From a virus: DNA of 41,917 nt. The notes under the pieces were generated by a model. It was given only the letters and a program-made list of their open reading frames with translations. It searched no databases and was not told where the DNA came from. Each line of letters opens with the position of its first letter. The first letter of the stretch is position 1. Location: positions 1 to 41,917 of the IMG/VR virus record IMGVR_UViG_3300042695_000872, one strand, 5' to 3'. A program made the position numbers and the translations under genes. Positions 1 through 6,422 of this stretch are shown in pieces.

Positions 1-343
1 TTAACGACGCACTTTCATTTTGTATACCAAGTATGGTTTTTACTTTTTGGATTAAATCGTTTACAGTCTTTTTTATGTTGTTTGCTAAGTTTATGTAAAT
101 ATCAAATGCTTTTTTGACAAACTTGTAATCTAATCCCTGAGTTTGTTTTTGTACCGCAGCATCCATTTTTTCTGACAGAGTAGATGACTCTGGACGGGCA
201 ATTCTTCTTCTTCGTGATGGAGTCGTGTTTCTTTGAAAAGAAGAAACCATAGCAGTTCCAGTATTTGAGAACATTCGTCCAATACCAGAAACTGCTTTAG
301 TGTTTTGTTTACCCTCGGATGTTATTGTTGGTAGTGCTAACAT
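1..343 (-). CDS. Probable tail tape measure protein, N-terminal part (runs off the window)
   Basis: The frame is open for 114 codons from an ATG at 343 and continues past the left edge, so only the N-terminus is visible. It begins MLALPTITSEGKQNTK, has a basic stretch (SRRRRIARP) near residue 50, and then an amphipathic, probably helical segment ending in KKTVNDLIQKVKTILG. I do not recognise this N-terminus directly. The assignment rests on position: it starts 3 bases after the gp51-like frame and follows a tail tube gene and a chaperone-like gp26 gene, which is where tailed phages place the tape measure (gp29 in T4). A hub protein such as gp27, gp28 or gp29 is the main alternative, but a gp27-like gene already sits at 4294. 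The ribosome binding site is weak (AAAGAAAA), so translation may be coupled to the upstream frame. Confidence 0.5.
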   Translation of the reverse strand, partial: MLALPTITSEGKQNTKAVSGIGRMFSNTGTAMVSSFQRNTTPSRRRRIARPESSTLSEKMDAAVQKQTQGLDYKFVKKAFDIYINLANNIKKTVNDLIQKVKTILGIQNESASL

Positions 344-346
344 TAG

Positions 347-535
347 TTATTTTTTCTTTAATTGTTCTCTTCTTTTATTTATTTCCTCTACATGTTTTAT
401 TAAAAGATTTAGATAAATTTCTCTTTCCCACGGTATCATGTTTTCCAATTCAGTTAGGCTGTACTTGTGTTCTTGTAGGAGAAGAAAATTTGTTTTATAC
501 AAATTCTCTAAAGACTCACTCGCCAGCCCTAGTCG
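347..535 (-). CDS. 51: gp51-like frame, probably translated as a -1 frameshift extension of gp26
   Basis: The frame is open from 550 to its TAA at 347-349 and overlaps the end of gp26 in the -1 frame. From position 535 it encodes 62 residues containing HKYSLTELENMIPWERE, a motif I associate with the short gp51 (baseplate hub assembly) proteins of cyanophage-type T4-like phages. It has no ATG before the Met inside that motif; the only other candidate is a TTG at 502. The gp26 frame carries the slippery heptamer T TTT TTC at 541-535, and a -1 slip there enters this frame directly, giving a gp26-gp51 fusion of about 295 residues. An 11-bp stem-loop follows 25 bases downstream. The family assignment is from motif memory; the frameshift is inference from sequence. 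Confidence 0.7.
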   Translation of the reverse strand, partial: RLGLASESLENLYKTNFLLLQEHKYSLTELENMIPWEREIYLNLLIKHVEEINKRREQLKKK

Positions 536-1233
536 AAAAAATCTACAAATTTATCGAGAACAACCTTTACTTTCTTTTGTGTAAATGGAGAAACTGCTTC
601 TGATTCATAATAAATGGAAGGCATGGTATCGAAGAAATTACTTAATTTTTCATACATGTCTTGCGTAAATTGCTCAACAAATTCTTGCAATTCTACTTTG
701 GAATAATCTGATGCTTTATACTCAGATTCTTTATCATAAATTTTATTGATACAATTTACGATTAAATTAAATCCATTTTCAACCAATGGTTTTGAGGGAT
801 CTACAGACAAAATTGTACGCATATTGGGATACTTCATTTCTACAAATAAAGAATCTGATAATTTTAATTTCGTTTCATGTTTTGTAGATCTTTTTACAAT
901 AACTTTATTAAGATCAACGTCTACTTGAAATTTTTTACTAGTATCGGGATCAATTACATTAATTTTTATAACTTCTCCCATAGATTTTTCGCGTAACTTT
1001 AAGAAAATATACTCTATGTCAAATGAAGGAACATCTTCAATATCAATCTTGTCTATTAAACAATTGCTAATAACTTGATCCATTGCTAATAGTATTTGAT
1101 CATTGTCTTTAGATTCTGCTGCTATTAAAAGAATCTTTTCTTCTTTAACTAAAAATGGTCTATATCTTATCTTTTGACCATTTGATGGTAATTTCATTTC
1201 AAAGGTTGCAACGTCAATTTTTGGTAGTGGCAT
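529..1233 (-). CDS. 26: gp26-like baseplate hub / tail assembly chaperone-like protein
   Basis: This 234-residue protein starts with LPKIDVATFEMKLPSNGQ and continues RYRPFLVKEEKILLIA, then has FDIEYIFLKLREKSMGE near residue 72. These are the hallmark stretches of the T4 baseplate protein family of gp26. T4 gp26 is 208 residues, so the length fits. In T4 it is needed for hub assembly. Here it sits between a tail tube gene and a probable tape measure gene, and its last codons contain a -1 slippery site that leads into the gp51 frame, a layout typical of tail assembly chaperones (lambda G/GT). The start ATG at 1233 has an AGGA site about 8 bases upstream and follows the tube gene by 23 bases. 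Confidence 0.85.
   Translation of the reverse strand: MPLPKIDVATFEMKLPSNGQKIRYRPFLVKEEKILLIAAESKDNDQILLAMDQVISNCLIDKIDIEDVPSFDIEYIFLKLREKSMGEVIKINVIDPDTSKKFQVDVDLNKVIVKRSTKHETKLKLSDSLFVEMKYPNMRTILSVDPSKPLVENGFNLIVNCINKIYDKESEYKASDYSKVELQEFVEQFTQDMYEKLSNFFDTMPSIYYESEAVSPFTQKKVKVVLDKFVDFFD
535..541 (-). promoter_or_regulatory. Slippery heptamer for programmed -1 frameshift (gp26 to gp51)
   Basis: On the minus strand the gp26 codons read GAT TTT TTC GAC TAG, so T TTT TTC lies in the X XXY YYZ register with both tRNAs able to re-pair after a -1 slip. The next codon is then CGA in the gp51-like frame. This class of heptamer is a well-known efficient -1 site. A stem-loop at 483-509 (11 pairs including one G-T, 5-base loop) lies 25 bases downstream, farther than the usual spacer of 5 to 9 bases, so its role is uncertain. 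Confidence 0.65.
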
Positions 1234-1256
1234 AGTAAAATCCTATTCTAAATAAT

Positions 1257-1775
1257 TCAAATAACCGATGCATCTCTATATGCAAAGGTAACGGTTTGTT
1301 TTAAGTACGAATCGCGTTCATCGTATGATAATTGAACGGCTTCTATATTGCTCAACATCGCATACGAAAGTTTAATTGTGAAAAGTTTTTTATCTTTTTC
1401 TGTATCAAGACAAGAAATGTCAATATCACCAACAACATCATCCAAATAACCAATAAAGTAGTCTCCATTTACATTTTTAACAATTCTGTTATTTATTTCG
1501 CTGTAAAATGTTTTAACTGGGTTTCCTAGTGCATCTAAACGAAAAGTTATATTACAAGTTTGTGCCGGAAGTTTAACGTATGGTATTTTTAGCAAAGGTT
1601 GAGTGTTGAATTGAAAATCCGCAGTACCTACTCCCAATGGTGGTATGTCAATACTTTCAGCATATCCACTAAAATACAAATTAGCATTATTAAAGTTTAG
1701 ATTTACAGTAAATCTATTTGGTCTTGCCAAACCTCTTATACTGTTTAGTGCTGTTTGTACGTCTGCGTATGCCAT
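1257..1775 (-). CDS. 19: Tail tube protein, gp19 family
   Basis: The 172 residues match the T4 tail tube fold family: an N-terminal LARPNRFTVNL near residue 16 (T4 gp19 has ARPNLFQVEI), a loop-strand region AESIDIPPLGVGTADF, and a C-terminal strand with SYDERDSYLKQTVTFAY (T4 has a comparable DSNNEIQTFEVTLAL). T4 gp19 is 163 residues. The protein would polymerise as hexameric rings around the tape measure. No sheath gene (gp18) lies beside it, so this copy could instead be a specialised tube paralogue at the baseplate, in the role of gp54; I cannot separate these from sequence alone. The ATG follows the upstream gene's TAA directly, with AAAGGA about 12 bases before it. Confidence 0.75.
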   Translation of the reverse strand: MAYADVQTALNSIRGLARPNRFTVNLNFNNANLYFSGYAESIDIPPLGVGTADFQFNTQPLLKIPYVKLPAQTCNITFRLDALGNPVKTFYSEINNRIVKNVNGDYFIGYLDDVVGDIDISCLDTEKDKKLFTIKLSYAMLSNIEAVQLSYDERDSYLKQTVTFAYRDASVI

Positions 1776-2348
1776 TTAATTTCGTGTTTCCTTTAATATT
1801 TCGGAATACAATTTACTGGGAGAAATACCTTTAAACATTGGTAAAAATGCAAACTGAGTCCATTCTTCCGGTGTAGTTATTTTTGGTTTTCCGATTATAT
1901 TGCTGACATTATATTGATTAAAAACAACACCAGTATATTTAGCAAATATTTTCTTATTCAATATTGACATTATTTTGATACGAATTCTGTGTGGATCGGT
2001 TTCTTTGGGATTTAACATTAAAGTGTTCATTAACATGATCATTTTAAATCTATCCTTGGGGGGGATATAATGCAGATTAATACCATAAAACCCCCCTCCC
2101 CCGATTCCAGTAACCAAAACTAAAGGATACCTGTCAAAAATTCTTGTGCGGGTTGATGGTTTGTATTTAAACAATAAAACCTGTCCCGGTAGTTTTCTTT
2201 TTATGTTTTTGGTGGTGTCTTTTAAAAAATCAGAGTAGTCTGTTACTTTGCCCGTTTTGTTGACTCCCCGCATAGAATCACGTAACCATTTTAAAGCGGA
2301 TTGGGGTGTATTAATCGGTTTCGGTTTCTGTTGGTTCTTTTCCACCAA
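1776..2348 (-). CDS. Conserved T4-like phage protein, unassigned
   Basis: I recognise the pattern FDRYPLVLVTG...GFYGINLHYIPPKDR (near residues 72-100) as recurring in T4-like phages of cyanobacteria and relatives, but I cannot attach a firm function; a minor structural or DNA-end role is possible. The frame is 190 residues from a TTG at 2348, or one codon less from a GTG at 2345; there is no ATG until residue 26, so initiation depends on a non-ATG codon or coupling. It overlaps the end of gp4 by about 38 bases, which favours coupling. The conserved segment is encoded by unusually G- and C-rich runs (2058-2064 and 2091-2102) for this AT-rich genome. Confidence 0.7.
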   Translation of the reverse strand: MVEKNQQKPKPINTPQSALKWLRDSMRGVNKTGKVTDYSDFLKDTTKNIKRKLPGQVLLFKYKPSTRTRIFDRYPLVLVTGIGGGGFYGINLHYIPPKDRFKMIMLMNTLMLNPKETDPHRIRIKIMSILNKKIFAKYTGVVFNQYNVSNIIGKPKITTPEEWTQFAFLPMFKGISPSKLYSEILKETRN

Positions 2349-2775
2349 ATAACTCTTTCTCTGTTATTATTTTAAATTTCCAATTACGCTTTTTAGCATA
2401 TTCTTCTGCAAATGCCCACTTTGATTTATTTATTTGCCACTCGACTACTTCTTGCAAATAACCTTTTGTTATTTTTTTCTTTTTTGCTGGTTCTGAGCAT
2501 TTTCTATGTGGTTTTATTTCAACCATGTAGGTTTGAATTGTTCCATCTTTTTCTTTTACTTCAATGATGAAATCTACAAAATATCTGTGATATTTTTTGT
2601 CAACAGGAGAAATATAAGGTATTGGTAATTCTTCTGAAGCCCATTTCACGATGTTATCTGTGTTATCGCAAAATGTCATAAATTTACGTTCCCATAAAGA
2701 ACGATAGATTATATTAGTTGGATCGCCCCTATACTTAGAGGGATTCTTTGGCTTAAACTTACCTTTGTACGACAT
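2311..2775 (-). CDS. 4: gp4 head completion protein (endonuclease-like fold)
   Basis: The 154 residues begin MSYKGKFKPKNPSKYRGD and continue NIIYRSLWERKFMTFCD, VKWASEELPIPYISPVDKK and HRYFVDFIIEV, ending with a VEIKPHRK motif. This is the gp4 (gp50) head completion protein; T4 gp4 is about 150 residues. The E-W-E, D and E-x-K residues (ERKF, VDF, VEIKP) have the look of a PD-(D/E)xK nuclease core, consistent with family knowledge that it finishes the packaged head before tail joining. The frame extends upstream to 2925, but family homologues begin at the MSYKGKF methionine at 2775, so I choose that start. It is the first gene of the leftward group, 25 bases from the rightward gp48 gene. Confidence 0.9.
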   Translation of the reverse strand: MSYKGKFKPKNPSKYRGDPTNIIYRSLWERKFMTFCDNTDNIVKWASEELPIPYISPVDKKYHRYFVDFIIEVKEKDGTIQTYMVEIKPHRKCSEPAKKKKITKGYLQEVVEWQINKSKWAFAEEYAKKRNWKFKIITEKELFGGKEPTETETD

Positions 2776-2800
2776 ACATATATTTAGAAAAGGATTATAC

Positions 2801-3532
2801 ATGGGAAAAATAGTCAACTTCTTTGCACCATCCACAGGACAACCACAGAATTCAAAAATATTTTGTGTAATTGATGTAATTAATAATAACGCCGTTGTAG
2901 AGGCAAATCCAACACCAATAATCACATACTATCTTCAATTACCCAAAGAGATAACCGATGTTTTTAGTATGGATTGGCAACAAGAAGAACTTGCGGCTAC
3001 TACCTTAGATGCAATTGCACAAAGAGTTATGGGTACACAAGGTCAAAGTGTTGACATCGGTGGTATTTTTTCAAATATTGCTCCGGATCTTGCCGGACAA
3101 GTGGGAATAGGTGGTGCTACAAAGGAAGTATTGAGACGAGCCGGTGTAGCGAGAAATCCAATTAACACTTTACTATTTAAAAATGCAAATCTTAGGCAGT
3201 TTCAATTCAGTTGGGATTTTATGCCAATAAACACACAATCTGCTCAACAATACGAACAGTTTATATTTGATATGAGAGAAAATATGTTACCGGAAATAAA
3301 TGGAGTAGGTTACAAAACACCAAACATATTTAATATTGAAATGAAAGTGGGTTCTAAAGTTTTTCTTTCTGCTAAAAAGTGTGCTTTAACTAATATGACT
3401 GTAAACCCATTTGGATCAGGTCTTCCCGCATTCCATGAAGATGGACAACCTGTACATAATGTAGTGACTTTAGAATTCCAAGAATTGGTTCCAAGCACCA
3501 AAGAAACAATAAAGAGTTTGTATAAAAAATAA
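2801..3532 (+). CDS. 48: gp48-like baseplate tail tube cap protein
   Basis: The 243-residue protein contains LLFKNANLRQFQFSWDFMP, then a helix-rich stretch ending ENMLPE, then KTPNIFNIEM, and a C-terminal VVTLEFQELVP. This succession is typical of the tube cap gp48 of cyanophage-type T4-like phages, which sits on top of the hub and starts tube polymerisation. T4 gp48 is longer (364 residues). An upstream in-frame ATG at 2765 exists, but it overlaps the gp4 start, whereas the ATG at 2801 has AAGGAT about 6 bases before it and gives MGKIVNFFAP, so I prefer 2801. gp54 is the closest alternative. Confidence 0.75.
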   Translation: MGKIVNFFAPSTGQPQNSKIFCVIDVINNNAVVEANPTPIITYYLQLPKEITDVFSMDWQQEELAATTLDAIAQRVMGTQGQSVDIGGIFSNIAPDLAGQVGIGGATKEVLRRAGVARNPINTLLFKNANLRQFQFSWDFMPINTQSAQQYEQFIFDMRENMLPEINGVGYKTPNIFNIEMKVGSKVFLSAKKCALTNMTVNPFGSGLPAFHEDGQPVHNVVTLEFQELVPSTKETIKSLYKK

Positions 3533-3542
3533 GGACTAATAC

Positions 3543-4292
3543 ATGTATTTTAATAAACTAGGAACAACAGACTATCAAGGAACAACCATACCCGACATAT
3601 TAAAGCGTGTGGTAATTTCTGATCCTAATATTTTAAATACAGATTTGTTTGAAAAGTATGACATAACCGAAGGACAAACACCAGAAAGTGTATCTTTTGG
3701 TTATTATGGTAAAGTGGACTACTACTGGGTAATAATGTTGTTAAACAATATCAAAAGTAGATATTTTGATTGGCCTATGTCTTCTCAAGAGTTGGGACAA
3801 TATATCGAGTCAAAATATGGAAATAAAAGTTCATTGTTTGTCACCGACAATCAATTAATATCAAATCCTGCTCCGCTTTGTAATGCAAAATATGTGTTAA
3901 ATGGAACAACGGAATATGAAGTTTTAGGTTGTGACCGCGATTTAAATAAATTAGAGGTCACTAAACTAAACGATCCTGCATTAGGTCTTTCAACTATTCA
4001 AATACTAGACAATTTGGTTGTATTGGATAAGGATAGAAAATATTTGTTTGGGTTGTTTCCAGAAAAAATAGTTTACGAAAATGCTTACAGTCTTCATCAT
4101 TTTAATTTTTCTAATGAAAGAAGCAATAGAGTATTATTACAAAGTTATATTTCTGGGGTAATACCATCCGAAACAATTACAAATCAAGAATACGAAAATA
4201 ATTTAAATGAAGCAAAAAGATCTATAACATTGATCAAAAAAGAATATGTTTCTTTCTTCGTAAATAATTTTAAGACAATAGCACAGGGATGA
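3543..4292 (+). CDS. 53: gp53 baseplate wedge protein
   Basis: The 249 residues open with MYFNKLGTTDYQGTTIPDI and contain KYDITEGQTPESVSFGYYG followed by DYYWVIMLLNNI and FDWPMSSQELGQYIESKYG. This N-terminal block is the conserved signature of T4 gp53, which staples the wedges of the baseplate together around the hub. T4 gp53 is 196 residues, so this one has about 50 extra residues in the C-terminal half. AAGGA lies 8 bases before the ATG, and the gene follows gp48 by 10 bases. Confidence 0.9.
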   Translation: MYFNKLGTTDYQGTTIPDILKRVVISDPNILNTDLFEKYDITEGQTPESVSFGYYGKVDYYWVIMLLNNIKSRYFDWPMSSQELGQYIESKYGNKSSLFVTDNQLISNPAPLCNAKYVLNGTTEYEVLGCDRDLNKLEVTKLNDPALGLSTIQILDNLVVLDKDRKYLFGLFPEKIVYENAYSLHHFNFSNERSNRVLLQSYISGVIPSETITNQEYENNLNEAKRSITLIKKEYVSFFVNNFKTIAQG

Positions 4293-4293
4293 T

Positions 4294-5589
4294 ATGGTTC
4301 ACAACGTTATACTAACAAATAAACCTAATATACTATTAAACGGTGTAGACATATCAGAAGTTACGCTGTCGCTAACTTTAACTGAAAGTTTGTTCGATCC
4401 TGTATTGAAAGGTAACATTGTTGCTTTAAATACTCCAAGCACAAATTTATATCAAATAACTGGAACACTTGGTGGGTTGAACGAAATTACTTTTTCTTTT
4501 CATAGTTTAGTAAATGAAGAACCAGAAAAAGAAATAACATCAAAAGATTTTTATGTTTATAATATTGTTCCAGAAAGCACAGATGCTGGTTCTTCTCTTG
4601 CAAAAGTGACTGCTTATTTTGCATCAAAGCCTCTTTTTACAAATAATATAAGAATGGTTTCAAAAAATTATAATGATACCATTTCAAACATAGTAAAATC
4701 TCTATGTAAAGAAATAGAGATAGAATGTAATGTTGAAGCGACTAAAAATAAAATTAAAAGAGTTTTACCTTATGAATCTCCATTTGGACATATTGTAAAT
4801 TTAAGCAAACAAGCGGTATCAGAAAATAATCCCAAAGATGTAGATTATACTTTCTATCAAGATATAGATGGTAAATATTGGTTTAAACCAATATCTTTAT
4901 TTAAAAAACAATTGGTAAAATGGAAATACAAACAATTTTTACCATATCCAGAAATGACATTGGATGAAGTAAAATATTCGATTTTACGCCATTCGTATCA
5001 TTCCTTTTCTCCAATACAGAATGCACTTCAAGGAATGTATTCTTCTGAAATAATTTCATTCGATACTACAACTGGTGATTATTATTCTAAGACACATGTT
5101 TATAATAAAGACAAATACACAACATTATCAGATAAACCAATATTGAATTTAGACGAAAATGAAGAATTTAAGAAAGTGGCAAAAAGTGGTGTTGCTGTAA
5201 GAAGATTTACAAAACAAAGATTTTTACATGATCCTTCAGAAGAGGAATCTGGTCAAGATGGTGTGGGATTGCAAGATGATTGGGTAGGTAATCGAATGGC
5301 ATCTATGCAAAACTTAGATCAAAGCATAGTCTATCTAAATGTACCGGGCAACAGCGAAATGAAAGTTGGGGATTTGATTGAAGTTAGAAAACTTGTAAAT
5401 GAATCTCTCATCGAAGACTCTGGAGAAAATTTAAAAGAAAAAGATGTGCTAGGTACTGGTGTGTTTCTAATCACTACAATTTCACATGATATTGGGTTAA
5501 AGAGTGGTGGTCCTTCTGATGCAATGTCAGCAACATACATTATGCGTATTAAAGCAGTAAAAGATTCTAAGGGAGGCGAATATGCCTAA
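4294..5589 (+). CDS. 27: gp27-like baseplate hub protein
   Basis: The 431 residues have the organisation of the gp27/gpD hub family: an N-terminal barrel with LLNGVDISEVTLSLTLTES and VLKGNIVALNTPS, a middle region with IVKSLCKEIEIECNVEA followed by the FGHIVNLSKQAVSEN helix, a YTFYQDIDGKYWFKPIS strand segment, and a C-terminal barrel with VGDLIEVRKLV and TGVFLITTISHDIG. T4 gp27 is 391 residues and forms the trimeric torus that holds gp5. Position agrees: the next gene is the gp5 OB-fold, overlapping this one by 8 bases, which suggests translational coupling of hub and spike. Confidence 0.8.
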   Translation: MVHNVILTNKPNILLNGVDISEVTLSLTLTESLFDPVLKGNIVALNTPSTNLYQITGTLGGLNEITFSFHSLVNEEPEKEITSKDFYVYNIVPESTDAGSSLAKVTAYFASKPLFTNNIRMVSKNYNDTISNIVKSLCKEIEIECNVEATKNKIKRVLPYESPFGHIVNLSKQAVSENNPKDVDYTFYQDIDGKYWFKPISLFKKQLVKWKYKQFLPYPEMTLDEVKYSILRHSYHSFSPIQNALQGMYSSEIISFDTTTGDYYSKTHVYNKDKYTTLSDKPILNLDENEEFKKVAKSGVAVRRFTKQRFLHDPSEEESGQDGVGLQDDWVGNRMASMQNLDQSIVYLNVPGNSEMKVGDLIEVRKLVNESLIEDSGENLKEKDVLGTGVFLITTISHDIGLKSGGPSDAMSATYIMRIKAVKDSKGGEYA

Positions 5590-6418
5590 TGATCATTTGG
5601 GTGATCCCAGTTTTAGATGGTGGTGGGGATGTGTAGAGGACAGAATAGATCCTTTACAAAAGGGAAGAGTTAGAGTACGTATCCACAGTTATCACAGTCC
5701 ATTTAAAAAAGACATTCCCACAGACGCTTTACCTTGGGCTGAAGTCATTCAACCAGCAACAACAGGCAATACACCACAAGGTGCTCCTGTTGGATTAATT
5801 GAAGGATTATGGGTATTTGGATTTTTTAAAGATGGTGTTGAGTGCCAACAACCAGTTGTGCTAGGTTGGTTGCCCACTTTACCGGAAAATCCACCAAAAG
5901 AAGAAACTTCAGGCTCTGATACTTTACAACAAAAAGATTCAGAGGGAGAAACGTTCCAAAAAAATTATGGAGATGGGTTTAGAGATCCAAGAAAACAAGA
6001 AGATTTAAAAAACTTTCCATCAAAAGAAGTTAAAAGAGAATACCCATTTGGTAAAGGAAAGAAAACTAAAGACCGTGGTGTTCAATTAACAGAACAAGAA
6101 CCAAAAAAACAAACGGATCGTTTTGGTAGAGCCATTGCTATAAATGATGCGACTAAAATTAAAGATACAATTATTGGATTGAAGAAATTAAAAAGACCAG
6201 AAGGATTATACGATCAAGCGTATGTTGCTGATATTGAAGTAGAAGAAGAATTTAAGTGTGGTGTTGTTAACTTAAATGGTAAAAATACTGGCACTTTAAG
6301 TGGATTGGGTTCTGGTGATAATTCTGTAAAAAGTAGCATGGAATCTTCTAAATTTGATAACTGGAAACTAGTAAAAGAAGAACCACTGAATAGTGCAAAT
6401 AAAAAGATTTTAGGATAA
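5582..6418 (+). CDS. 5: gp5 N-terminal part: OB-fold hub-binding domain without lysozyme
   Basis: Residues 15-110 match the OB-fold of T4 gp5: CVEDRIDPLQKGRVRVRI, LPWAEVIQPATTG, VGLIEGLWVFGFFKDG and VVLGWLP (T4 has VEDRMDPLKLGRVRVR, LPWMSVIQP and GTRVYGHF). The rest, about 165 residues, is charged and rich in Lys and Glu and lacks any sign of the T4 lysozyme domain with its Glu-Asp-Thr catalytic set. The gene stops where T4 gp5 would continue into the lysozyme, and the beta-helix is encoded by the next gene 4 bases later. The product should sit in the gp27 torus as the upper part of the spike. GGGAGG lies 7 bases before the ATG. Confidence 0.85.
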   Translation: MPNDHLGDPSFRWWWGCVEDRIDPLQKGRVRVRIHSYHSPFKKDIPTDALPWAEVIQPATTGNTPQGAPVGLIEGLWVFGFFKDGVECQQPVVLGWLPTLPENPPKEETSGSDTLQQKDSEGETFQKNYGDGFRDPRKQEDLKNFPSKEVKREYPFGKGKKTKDRGVQLTEQEPKKQTDRFGRAIAINDATKIKDTIIGLKKLKRPEGLYDQAYVADIEVEEEFKCGVVNLNGKNTGTLSGLGSGDNSVKSSMESSKFDNWKLVKEEPLNSANKKILG

Positions 6419-6422
6419 TAAT

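Noticed and set aside
319-603. Plus-strand frame of 94 codons
   Set aside because: It lies antisense to gp26, the gp51-like frame and the tape measure start; its hydrophobic composition is that expected from reading such genes backwards.
2781-2788. TCTAAATA on the minus strand just before gp4 as a late promoter
   Set aside because: It has one mismatch and would place the RNA start at the gp4 ATG itself, giving a leaderless RNA; chance match is more likely.
2765-2800. Longer gp48 start at 2765
   Set aside because: It would overlap the gp4 start codon, has no binding site, and adds residues unlike family N-termini.
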